DNA from: a bacterium
GTDB lineage: Bacteria > Nitrospinota_A > UBA7883 > JACRGQ01
Length of the DNA: 6,099 nucleotides
Direction: 5' to 3'
Assembly: GCA_021815535.1 (NCBI GenBank)
Contig: JAKAGL010000157.1
Span: 1-6,099, forward strand
Shown in pieces: positions 1 through 6,099 of this stretch. Made by a program: the position numbers and the translations under genes. The first letter of the stretch is position 1, and every line of letters starts with the position of its first letter. The notes beneath the pieces were generated by a model, which saw only the letters and a list, made by a program, of their open reading frames with translations, made no database searches and was not told where the DNA came from.

Positions 1-983
1 CTGTTTTTCACGCCGGTCTGGTAGTGACGGCGGAATTCTTCCAGCAGCGTGGCCAGCCCCTCGGCCTGCCGGTGCGACAGCGCCCCCGCGATGGAATCCT
101 CGATCTCCTCAAACGTTTCTTTGACCCGCTTGAGTTCGTCCGATGCCTTCTTTATTTTTCCGGCATTGATCCCGGCGGGGATCGAAACGGCCAGCCGCAG
201 CGCTTCTTCGGGATCGGCATCAAGGGCCGCTTCCATATCCCCCATCAGGGCTTCCGCCCGCGCCACCATATCCTTCGCCTCCTGCTTGGCGGCATGGCCG
301 GCGGCTACGGAAAGATCCCGCCGCACAGCGGCTACCCGTCTGTTGAGGTGCGCGCGATGCTCCGGTATAAACCCGGCGTACGGGGCCAGCAACGCGGCAT
401 GGGCCATGCCCGACGCGCGCACCAGCGGCAGCAGGTCCGCCACCAGCGAGGCAAGCGAGCTGTTGTGGTTGCCGGTCCCAACAAACCCGTAGCGGTAGGC
501 CAGATCCATCACGGCCGCGTCGCGCCGCCGGAGCTTGAGCATGAGGAATTGCCGCAGTGCGCCGTCCATCAGCGACCGCGAGCGCCGCTCGTCCAATATC
601 TCGAAGAGCGGGTCGATGCCGGCTTCCACCGGGTTTTCACGCAACACGCGCGCGCAAAAGGAATGGATGGTGCTGACGTACGCGCGGGCCATCCGTCGGC
701 GGCTGGCGACCAGGTGGCGGTAAAGCCGCGTGGCGGCGGCATCCATCGGCTCGGCGGCCATGTCCGCCGTTATCTCGAAAATGCGGCCGCTGATGCGGTG
801 GCTCATCTCGTCAGCCGCCTTTTCGGTGAAAGTGATCGCCACAATATTCTCGATGCCGGGGAACCGTCCCTCTGTTTCGGTGGTAAGTTCGTAAAGAAAT
901 TTTTCCACCAGCAGCCTGGTCTTTCCCGTTCCCGCCGAAGCGTGAACCACCGTATCGCCGTGGAACTTAAGAATCGTTTCCAT
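1..983 (-). CDS. addA: AddA-type UvrD/Rep helicase-nuclease subunit, N-terminal part, cut by window edge
   Basis: I translated this frame by hand. It stays open from an ATG at 983 to base 1, giving 327 codons, so the stop and most of the protein lie outside the window. It encodes a superfamily 1A DNA helicase. Walker A is ASAGTGKT at residues 15-22, motif Ia is AITFTEKAADEM at 49-60, and motif Ic is STIHSFC at 104-110. A helical 1B/2B-type region follows. AddA proteins normally exceed 1000 residues and carry a C-terminal RecB-type nuclease, which cannot be seen here. With the AddB-type partner just upstream it should form an ATP-driven complex that unwinds and resects double-strand breaks. 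The start is odd: only 14 residues precede Walker A and no Q-motif is visible. An in-frame ATG at 1061 exists, but the extra residues only read through the AddB cysteine region and look non-native. A GGAAG at 992-988 precedes the chosen ATG. RecB-like or other UvrD-family identity cannot be excluded without the C-terminus. Confidence 0.88.
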   Translation of the reverse strand, partial: METILKFHGDTVVHASAGTGKTRLLVEKFLYELTTETEGRFPGIENIVAITFTEKAADEMSHRISGRIFEITADMAAEPMDAAATRLYRHLVASRRRMARAYVSTIHSFCARVLRENPVEAGIDPLFEILDERRSRSLMDGALRQFLMLKLRRRDAAVMDLAYRYGFVGTGNHNSSLASLVADLLPLVRASGMAHAALLAPYAGFIPEHRAHLNRRVAAVRRDLSVAAGHAAKQEAKDMVARAEALMGDMEAALDADPEEALRLAVSIPAGINAGKIKKASDELKRVKETFEEIEDSIAGALSHRQAEGLATLLEEFRRHYQTGVKN

Positions 984-3900
984 TGTCTTCCGTTTCGGCC
1001 CCCCGCACCGGGCGGTACCGGCATACCCGCGCAAAATCGCAAAATGCGCACTCGTTGCCATTCACCGGGGTGACGCTGAACTCGCCGTTTTCCATACGCG
1101 CCACCACCGCGCGCAGTTTCCCGCCGAACTCCGGCGCGGCGTCCAGCAACGCCAGCGTTTCGCCATTGCAGTCGTCAAATGCGGATCCGGCGCGTCGGGT
1201 CATTTTCTGCTCCCGCTTCAGGGTGAGATAGGCGGCGTAACCGCCCGCCGGGCGCGGCGCCAGGGCGGGGGCGAACTCTTTCATCACCGCGTAGAGATAG
1301 ATCGGCACCTGAAAACTCTTCTCAAAGAAATTGCCGGGGTTGACCAGTTTGTTGTACTCAGTGGCCTTCGCACTGTACTTGTAATCAATTATGCGCAACG
1401 ATCGTTTCTGGTGCAGATAGTCGATCCGGTCGACCGAGCCTTTCAGCCTTAGCGGCGCCCCACCGTTCATTGCCACGGGGGGAATCCCCCCTTTCAAGCC
1501 GAACTTGAATTCCACCGCAAGTACGCTGTAGGGATCGTCGTTGAATATCTCCATTTCCCGCCGCAGGTACCGGCGCATCGCCTGCCGCACCTGCTCGCGG
1601 GTGATCTCCCAAATGGCCGGTTCCGCTTTGATACCTTCCGCTTCCCATTGTGCGAACGCGGCATCCTCCGCCGCGCCCATGCGCCGTGCCCGTTCCTCCG
1701 CCGCATCGAGATGCGCGGCCGCGGGAATGGCGGCTGGCGCGCCGGCATGGTATTTTTCCAAGATCAGATGGACGAGGCTGCCCGCTTCCGTCGGCTCCAA
1801 TTCCGGTTCCGGAAGTTTCAACGGGTCAAGTTCCAGCACCTTGGCGGCGAAATAGCGGAACGGGCATTTGGCGTACTGTTCCAGTGTGGTGGGGGCGAAC
1901 AGGTGCCCGATCACTTCGTCGAAGTGGCGGCGGAGCGGCCCGAAGGAGGCATCTAGCCTGCCGGTATAACGGGTACTGGCGGCGGACCGTTTGACCCCGT
2001 CAAATTCCCCGTAAAAGACCGAACGCGCCAGCTCGATCCCGCTTATTTCGCATGAAAGCGCAAACCGCCGGTCCCCCGCGAAACGGAAATAGTGTTCCTT
2101 CAGCCCTTCGGCCGCCGCCGGCCCCTGGGTGAACAGCTCGCTCAGCAGCTTCGCCTGCCGCGCCTCGGCGTCCAACTGCTCGTCGAATTTCTTTGTCAGA
2201 GCCACCACAGGCGTCGGGTTTTTTACCAGTTGCGGAAAGGCCTCGGCAATCTCGTCCAGAAACGGGCTGCGCGGCAGTTCCTTTCCGTTCAGGTCGGCGG
2301 CGCTGTGGCATAGCGTGACGCTCTGGGTAGCGGCCCGTACGCCGAGGTAAAAGAGAAACGACTCCTCTTCCCACGATTCCCCCAGCCGGGAGAACACGGC
2401 GCGCCCCCGGCGCAGGCGCGGCGATCCTTCCAACACCGTTTCGGCATGGCGGCGGTTGAACGCCAGTTTTTCCCCTTCGCCGAGCACGGAGCCGCGCAAT
2501 ACGCGGCGGGGAAACTCTCCATCGTGCAGGCCGCAGATGAACACGTGCGGAAACGAAAGCCCCGGCAGTTCATTGACGTTAAGGATGAAAACGTTGTTGC
2601 GGCTGGAACGGCCCGGCACGGCGGCGTTGCCCAGGGAGGCGGCAATCATGCGCCGCAGGTCGCGCCAGGTGAATCCGGCATCGCGCATTTCCAGGCGGTC
2701 TATCGCGGCCCTCAATTGCCCCAGCGTCTCCTCAAAGCGGGCGGCGGCATGATAATCGCGCATGGCGAACGGCTGATCGGGAAGCGGCGCGGCGGGCCTC
2801 AGCAGTTCGATCACCGCTTTGAGCCGCTCCAGGCACTGCGCGGCGCGGCTGGCACGGGCCAGCTTCTCCAACTCCTCCACCAGCATCACAAACCGAGAGG
2901 CGGTTTTCTTCATCCCCTTCACCCGGGGATGCCGCAGTTTTTCCTTCCACATGGCGGACGGGCCGCCGGAGACGCCCGCGTCGATAAGCATTCGGTCGGC
3001 GGCGTGCGGCGTCACCCCGGCGGGAAGGAACGAAAAATAATCCGACCCGGCAATGCGGCTCACCTCATCGCGCGCGAAATCGGTTTCAATGGCGGTGAAA
3101 ACGGCCATCACCGTTTTCAGGTACGGGTTGTCCGCCAGCGGCACGCCGCGCCGGAGGTACAGCGGGATCCGCGCCCGGCGGAAGACGTCCTCCACGATCC
3201 CGCCATACTTTTCCAGATCGCGGAAAACGAGGCAAAAATCCGACCACGCCCCCTCCCCTTTCCTGCTGAGAATCGTTTCGGCCACCTCTTCGATCTCGCG
3301 GTACCTCCCGGCGTGGCGGATCACCGCGGCGTGACGCTCAAGTCCCTCTATCGGCTTGGGCTTCTCTTCCCCGAACAGCGCGGCGGCGAACCGCGCCAGC
3401 GGCGCCCCATTTTCCCCGGAGGGTATTTCAAAGGAAAGTTCTATGCGCCCCGCGTCGTCCTCGAGGCTCTGGAATTTCTGGATGTCGCGCTCGACGAAAT
3501 CGAACACCTTGCGGCGGTCGTCGGGCAGCGGAAAGTGGATCACCACCGGCACCAGCCGCTGGATGAGCCGCAACAGCTCGAACCGCGACGGGGTAAAGTG
3601 GAACACATCGTGGATATGCAGCGCCTCATACGCATGGAAGGGGCGGGGCATGGCGGCGGCGCCGGCCAGAGATCGCAGCAACATCGCCGTCACGTCGGCT
3701 GTATCGCGCAGGCCGTGGCGATCCAGCAAGCGGTGGTAGCGGCGGAAGACGGTTCCTATCCATTCCTCTTTCCCCGGTGCGTAGCCGGTAATGGCATCCA
3801 GCCCGTCCGGCGTCAACAGCCCCAGCTTGAGCTGCTGGATCAGTTCGCCCAGCGACCGGATGAACCCCTCGGTGCCGGTCAGCAGGGAAAGGTGGGGCCG

Positions 3901-4128
3901 CTTGCGGAAAGCGGGATCGTTCGCCACCGCATCGTGCAACAGCAGTTCGCGGGCGATCTCGTCCGCCGCCACGCCGGGGCAAAGCAGATGCTCAAGCGCG
4001 TTTTCAAACTCCTGAAAGCTCATCACCGGCGTGCCCAGCAGCACGCCCGATCCGCTATTGCCCAGCAACCGCGCCGTTTCGGCTTCGGCCTTTATCCGGG
4101 TGGGGTAAATATGCAGGGTTTCCGCCAT
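967..4128 (-). CDS. addB: AddB-type helicase-nuclease subunit with PD-(D/E)XK nuclease and 4Fe-4S cysteines
   Basis: This 1053-residue protein matches the AddB layout and length. A long degenerate helicase-like region comes first, then a C-terminal RecB-family nuclease. Nuclease motifs seen are His787 (in GSLVH), Asp900 (in GSVDRID), Asp915 and Lys917 (in IIDYK), and Gln940 with Tyr944 (in QVPIYLY). Four cysteines frame the nuclease: Cys755 (in YAKCPFRYF), then Cys1027, Cys1030 and Cys1036 with C-x2-C-x5-C spacing. That is the known AddB iron-sulfur cluster arrangement, so the nuclease should be active and cluster-stabilised. The N-terminus lacks a Walker A motif: the local GNSGSGVLLG has no GKT/S. 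The subunit therefore probably does not hydrolyse ATP and leaves motor function to AddA. The start is well supported by AGGA at 4139-4136, seven bases before the ATG. The stop overlaps the helicase gene by 17 bp, suggesting translational coupling. It probably acts in the cytoplasm on double-strand ends for RecA-dependent repair. Confidence 0.9.
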   Translation of the reverse strand: MAETLHIYPTRIKAEAETARLLGNSGSGVLLGTPVMSFQEFENALEHLLCPGVAADEIARELLLHDAVANDPAFRKRPHLSLLTGTEGFIRSLGELIQQLKLGLLTPDGLDAITGYAPGKEEWIGTVFRRYHRLLDRHGLRDTADVTAMLLRSLAGAAAMPRPFHAYEALHIHDVFHFTPSRFELLRLIQRLVPVVIHFPLPDDRRKVFDFVERDIQKFQSLEDDAGRIELSFEIPSGENGAPLARFAAALFGEEKPKPIEGLERHAAVIRHAGRYREIEEVAETILSRKGEGAWSDFCLVFRDLEKYGGIVEDVFRRARIPLYLRRGVPLADNPYLKTVMAVFTAIETDFARDEVSRIAGSDYFSFLPAGVTPHAADRMLIDAGVSGGPSAMWKEKLRHPRVKGMKKTASRFVMLVEELEKLARASRAAQCLERLKAVIELLRPAAPLPDQPFAMRDYHAAARFEETLGQLRAAIDRLEMRDAGFTWRDLRRMIAASLGNAAVPGRSSRNNVFILNVNELPGLSFPHVFICGLHDGEFPRRVLRGSVLGEGEKLAFNRRHAETVLEGSPRLRRGRAVFSRLGESWEEESFLFYLGVRAATQSVTLCHSAADLNGKELPRSPFLDEIAEAFPQLVKNPTPVVALTKKFDEQLDAEARQAKLLSELFTQGPAAAEGLKEHYFRFAGDRRFALSCEISGIELARSVFYGEFDGVKRSAASTRYTGRLDASFGPLRRHFDEVIGHLFAPTTLEQYAKCPFRYFAAKVLELDPLKLPEPELEPTEAGSLVHLILEKYHAGAPAAIPAAAHLDAAEERARRMGAAEDAAFAQWEAEGIKAEPAIWEITREQVRQAMRRYLRREMEIFNDDPYSVLAVEFKFGLKGGIPPVAMNGGAPLRLKGSVDRIDYLHQKRSLRIIDYKYSAKATEYNKLVNPGNFFEKSFQVPIYLYAVMKEFAPALAPRPAGGYAAYLTLKREQKMTRRAGSAFDDCNGETLALLDAAPEFGGKLRAVVARMENGEFSVTPVNGNECAFCDFARVCRYRPVRGAETEDNGNDS

Positions 4129-4135
4129 CCCGCCA

Positions 4136-4139
4136 TCCT
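4136..4139 (-). promoter_or_regulatory. Shine-Dalgarno of the addB-type gene
   Basis: On the minus strand AGGA sits seven bases before the ATG at 4128, which is ideal spacing. It fixes that start. A second ATG begins two bases downstream of the AGG but is in another frame. Confidence 0.6.
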
Positions 4140-4174
4140 AATCCATATCGCGGGGGCCGGGAAGACGTAAGGGG

Positions 4175-4924
4175 TCAGCCGCGGGCGAGAGTGCGGAGGC
4201 GGTCGTACTTGGTGAATGTGTGGAAGGCCGAAAGGACGCAGACGATCAGCCCCGCCACGCCATCCAAAAACCCGGCCTTCAGCACATACATCTTGAAAAA
4301 GGTGAAGAAGGGGCGCAGCGTCAGATCGATCAGCCCCGCGCGCTTGCCCATGCCGAACGCCTCCCGCGCGCCGACCCGCGTAAAGCTGTCGATCGTACGA
4401 AAGTGGGCGTGAATGGTATCGAACGAAAGGTGGTACAGATCGCCGCGCAACATCCGCACCGGCCCCTCCACCGTCAATGTGTCGTGCGGATCGACGCCCC
4501 CCCAGCGGGCTTTTTCCTTCTTCACCAGCCGCACTTTCGGCGCGGGATACCAGCCGCAATGGCGTATCCACCGGTTTATGTAAAACACCTTGCGCGGCAT
4601 GGCGTAGCCGTCGGCGCGGGGGTTTTCCAACTCGCGGGCGATGTCGGCGCGCAATGCGGCGGATACCCGCTCGTCGGCATCCAGCGAGATCACCCAGCCG
4701 TGGGTGCACGCTTCCAGCGCGAAGTTTTTTTGTTTGATGTGTCCCGGCCAATCGCGCTCGATCACCTTCGCGCCCGCCGCGGCCGCCAGTTCGCGCGTCC
4801 GGTCGGCGCTGTGCGAGTCGACCAGCACCACCTCATCGACCCACGCCAGGCTTTTCAGGCAATCCGGTATCTTCCGTTCCTCGTTCATGGCGATGATGGC
4901 GGCGGAAATTTTGGGACGGGCCAC
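4175..4924 (-). CDS. Family 2 glycosyltransferase, WaaE-like (LPS core type)
   Basis: This 249-residue GT-A fold enzyme transfers a sugar from a nucleotide-sugar donor, probably to LPS core or another surface glycan at the inner face of the cytoplasmic membrane. The first strand KISAAIIAMNEERKI (5-19), the VDSHSADRT loop (35-43) and the metal-binding LDADERVS (81-88) are standard family 2 features. HCGWYP at 122-127, the VDPHD region at 144-148 and a hydrophobic, membrane-hugging C-terminus at about 205-240 resemble the WaaE/KdtX group of LPS core glucosyltransferases. Donor and acceptor cannot be read from sequence. Translation starts at GTG. The first ATG, at residue 13, would delete the first beta strand, so GTG is preferred. 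No good ribosome binding site is visible and only 7 bp separate it from the Trm112 stop, so coupled translation is likely. A 46-bp gap follows before the addB-type gene. Family assignment is firm; the WaaE-like subgroup is a judgement from motif pattern. Confidence 0.9.
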   Translation of the reverse strand: MARPKISAAIIAMNEERKIPDCLKSLAWVDEVVLVDSHSADRTRELAAAAGAKVIERDWPGHIKQKNFALEACTHGWVISLDADERVSAALRADIARELENPRADGYAMPRKVFYINRWIRHCGWYPAPKVRLVKKEKARWGGVDPHDTLTVEGPVRMLRGDLYHLSFDTIHAHFRTIDSFTRVGAREAFGMGKRAGLIDLTLRPFFTFFKMYVLKAGFLDGVAGLIVCVLSAFHTFTKYDRLRTLARG

Positions 4925-4931
4925 GGATATA

Positions 4932-5126
4932 TCAGGGCTTTTTCGGTTTGAGGTTTTCGTCCAGCGGCAACGCCTCGTCGATCAGCATGAGCGGTATCTC
5001 ATCCTTGATCTCATACAACAGGCGGCAGGGGGAGCAGATCAATCCGTCGCCCGCCGGGGTCAGCGTAAGATCCCCCTTGCACTTCGGGCAGGCAAGCAGC
5101 TGAAGCAATTCTTTGTCCATCCCCAT
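4932..5126 (-). CDS. Trm112 family (YcaR/UPF0434) zinc-ribbon protein
   Basis: This 64-residue protein has the signature of the bacterial Trm112 family. An N-terminal KELLQLLACPKCKG (5-18) is followed by a second pair in CSPC, then by RLLYEIKDEIPLMLIDEA. Cys13, Cys16, Cys31 and Cys34 would bind one zinc ion. In eukaryotes and archaea Trm112 activates methyltransferases that modify tRNA, rRNA or release factors. The role of the bacterial homologue is less settled, so no partner is named here. The start could be the ATG at 5126 or the ATG at 5120; homologues commonly begin MDKxLL, which favours the second. A GGGAAG at 5136-5131 lies upstream of both. It lies 18 bp after the lipoprotein gene and 7 bp before the glycosyltransferase. 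The placement beside an LPS-type gene recalls ycaR between lpxK and kdsB in Escherichia coli. The C-terminal tail after about residue 50 is charged and probably disordered. Confidence 0.93.
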   Translation of the reverse strand: MGMDKELLQLLACPKCKGDLTLTPAGDGLICSPCRLLYEIKDEIPLMLIDEALPLDENLKPKKP

Positions 5127-5144
5127 CGATCTTCCCTTTATACG

Positions 5145-5882
5145 TTACGGTTTGGCCAAGGCAAAACGGCCGGCCCCCGCCTGGTATTTCGCCAGCTCAA
5201 CTCCGCTGTAACCGATACCGGCCGCCGACATCGCGTCATAGGCAAACTGATCCGCCTCGATCTCTTCCGGCGGACCAAAACTGCCGCCGTTCTCAAGCGC
5301 GTTGGCCGAGTGCCCCAGCGCCGCGTGCCCTATTTCATGGTAAATCACAAACGCCAGCGCCGACTGAAATGCCGGTTCCCCGCCCCACCCCGGCGCCGCG
5401 CCGGCGAGCGCATCGATAAAATCGGTGGAAAGAAAAACCGAGCGGTGGACGGTATACGCCGCCTGCGGCAGCCCCGAACAGAGGTACACCGCTATCTGCC
5501 CATCGCCATGCGGGGGATTGTTGAGCACGGCGGCAGTTACCGGATCGGCGGCCGCCGCGCCGCGCGCCGCAAGGTAAGGATTTATTTTTTCGACAATGCC
5601 GGCGATCTCGGCGGCGGACGGCGACTTGGCGACACCGCAGTTCTGCGCGCCGGGTATGCTGTTCCACGCGCTGTTTTCCATTTCCGCAAGCGAATTTTTG
5701 GCGGAAAACTTCACCTGTATGTACCAGTTCTTATCGCCGCTGGTAATGGTGCCATGAGTGGACCCGCCGCATGCGGAAAACAAAAGGGCGCATAGCCCCG
5801 CCGCAACCGCGCGACGCCGCCAGCATGGCCGGCGCGTAAAACGGATCGCGCTTCCAATAATTTCCATCACTTGCATATCCAC
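5145..5882 (-). CDS. Lipoprotein with M48-like zinc metallopeptidase motif
   Basis: This 245-residue protein has a basic n-region (RFTRRPCWRRR), a short hydrophobic stretch and a lipobox-like LLFSAC. Cys38 is the likely lipidated residue, so the mature protein should be anchored to the outer or inner membrane and face the periplasm. The catalytic motif HEIGH is at 182-186 (zinc ligands His182 and His186, base Glu183). EEIEAD at 206-211 gives the ExxxD third ligand, probably Glu207. This pairing is typical of M48 gluzincins. The mature part is only about 207 residues, with no TPR or other C-terminal repeats such as BepA carries. Cys82 and Cys135 could form a disulfide. Start choice is uncertain: GTG at 5882, ATG at 5876 and ATG at 5867 are all in frame and none has a strong ribosome binding site. 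The putative promoter nearby would favour 5867. Function could be envelope-protein quality control, but that is inference; no substrate is indicated. Confidence 0.82.
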   Translation of the reverse strand: MDMQVMEIIGSAIRFTRRPCWRRRAVAAGLCALLFSACGGSTHGTITSGDKNWYIQVKFSAKNSLAEMENSAWNSIPGAQNCGVAKSPSAAEIAGIVEKINPYLAARGAAAADPVTAAVLNNPPHGDGQIAVYLCSGLPQAAYTVHRSVFLSTDFIDALAGAAPGWGGEPAFQSALAFVIYHEIGHAALGHSANALENGGSFGPPEEIEADQFAYDAMSAAGIGYSGVELAKYQAGAGRFALAKP

Positions 5883-5885
5883 TTG

Positions 5886-5913
5886 ATTTTATCATCCTGC
5901 CACCCGTTCTCAA
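5886..5913 (-). promoter_or_regulatory. Candidate sigma70-like promoter for the five-gene minus-strand cluster
   Basis: On the minus strand TTGAGA (5913-5908) and TAAAAT (5891-5886) each match the sigma70 consensus at five of six positions and are separated by 16 bp. They sit just upstream of the first confident gene. Transcription would begin near 5879. That excludes the GTG start at 5882 and leaves the ATG at 5867 as the likeliest start of the lipoprotein. A match like this can arise by chance in a relatively AT-rich stretch, and the host's sigma factor preferences are unknown. Confidence 0.3.
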
Positions 5914-6011
5914 AATTTCACCCGCTTGCCGCAAAATTCCCGCGCGCGGCCGTTACAGGTCCCGGCGTAAAAACCATCCGGCGCAACGGGCAAACGGCTG
6001 GCGGCCGCCAT
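5910..6011 (-). CDS. Possible small ORF upstream of the lipoprotein, unrecognised
   Basis: A 33-codon frame starts at an ATG preceded by GGAG (6021-6018) with six bases of spacing, and ends in TGA 27 bp before the lipoprotein gene. It could be extended in frame to GTG codons at 6056 or 6053 for up to 48 residues; a TAA at 6062-6060 blocks anything longer. The product is basic, with two cysteines (in AGTCNG and REFCGK) near a C-terminal KRVKF. I recognise no family. It could be a leader peptide, a decayed gene remnant or chance. The good ribosome binding site is the only positive sign, and the frame overlaps the 12-bp palindrome and abuts the candidate promoter. Confidence 0.2.
   Translation of the reverse strand: MAAASRLPVAPDGFYAGTCNGRAREFCGKRVKF
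5999..6010. repeat. 12-bp perfect palindrome TGGCGGCCGCCA
   Basis: The sequence reads identically on both strands, with no spacer. It lies about 90 bp upstream of the candidate promoter and between two weak opposing reading frames. It could be an operator half-site pair, but GC-rich palindromes of this length occur by chance in such genomes. No second copy was noticed in the window. Confidence 0.25.
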
Positions 6012-6014
6012 AAC

Positions 6015-6099
6015 ATGCTCCGCCAAAAACAACCATCTGGCCAAAGCATGCACCACGCCTTAAAAGTCTGTTTGGAATTGACCGCTATCTATGGCAGGA
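6015..6099 (+). CDS. Possible start of a divergent plus-strand gene, cut by window edge, unrecognised
   Basis: From the ATG at 6015 the plus strand is open to the window end, giving 28 codons beginning MLRQKQPSGQ. A second in-frame ATG lies at residue 12. No clear ribosome binding site precedes either ATG, and the stretch is too short to identify a family. An open frame this short carries little weight. It is listed only because no other feature explains the right-hand edge. Confidence 0.15.
   Translation, partial: MLRQKQPSGQSMHHALKVCLELTAIYGR

Noticed and set aside
24..1073. A 349-codon plus-strand open frame antisense to the helicase gene
   Set aside because: The minus strand encodes canonical helicase motifs I, Ia and Ic over the same bases. 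The plus-strand translation shows no motif and spans the addA/addB junction.
2446..4170. A 574-codon plus-strand open frame antisense to the addB-type gene
   Set aside because: The minus-strand product has clear AddB motifs throughout. The antisense frame has low-complexity Arg/Gly/His-rich sequence with no family resemblance, as expected opposite GC-rich coding DNA.
4129..4174. Possible terminator or regulatory element between the glycosyltransferase and addB-type genes
   Set aside because: The 46 bp show no stem-loop followed by a T run on the minus strand; only the addB ribosome binding site could be supported.
4092..4751. A 219-codon minus-strand frame overlapping the glycosyltransferase and the gap before addB
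   Set aside because: It is a shifted frame of the glycosyltransferase coding sequence with Arg/Gly-rich composition. The other frame carries the DAD motif and the complete GT-A layout.
4641..5795. A 384-codon plus-strand open frame across three minus-strand genes
   Set aside because: It runs antisense to the glycosyltransferase, Trm112 and lipoprotein genes, all recognisable, and its product has no visible domain.
5731..5934. A 67-codon minus-strand frame overlapping the lipoprotein start
   Set aside because: Most of it is a shifted frame of the lipoprotein signal region. The lipobox and HEIGH frame explains the sequence better.
6060..6099. Possible C-terminal tail of an upstream minus-strand gene ending in TAA at 6062-6060
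   Set aside because: Only 12 codons are visible before the window edge, and a short open stretch this size has no evidential value.

Overview
This window looks like chromosomal DNA from a GC-rich Gram-negative bacterium. Two things suggest this: a lipoprotein signal peptide with a lipobox, and a glycosyltransferase of the kind that builds lipopolysaccharide (LPS) core. The gene families would fit a deltaproteobacterial, Nitrospinota or Nitrospirota-like lineage, but that placement is an impression from family resemblance and was not tested. I see no sign of a mobile element, CRISPR array, tRNA or rRNA.

All five confident genes lie on the minus strand, so transcription runs from high to low coordinates. 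In that order they are: a short lipoprotein with an M48-like zinc metallopeptidase motif (5882-5145), a 64-residue Trm112-family zinc-ribbon protein (5126-4932), a WaaE-like family 2 glycosyltransferase (4924-4175), an AddB-type nuclease with an iron-sulfur cluster motif (4128-967), and the N-terminal 327 residues of an AddA-type UvrD/Rep helicase (983 to the window edge at 1). The gaps are 18, 7 and 46 bp, and the last pair overlaps by 17 bp, so the genes could form one operon.

Functionally there are two themes. AddB and AddA should form a helicase-nuclease that resects double-strand DNA ends for recombination. The upstream genes point to the envelope (lipoprotein, LPS-type glycosyltransferase) and to translation or tRNA methylation support (Trm112). 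A Trm112 gene beside an LPS gene echoes the lpxK-ycaR-kdsB arrangement of Escherichia coli.

The right-hand 217 bp (5883-6099) hold no confident gene. They contain a possible sigma70-like promoter, a 12-bp perfect palindrome, a 33-48 codon minus-strand reading frame and the start of a possible plus-strand frame, all weakly supported. I found no convincing undescribed system. The most useful points are the edge-truncated addA, the loss of the Walker A motif in AddB, the short N-terminus of AddA, and the minimal M48-like lipoprotein.
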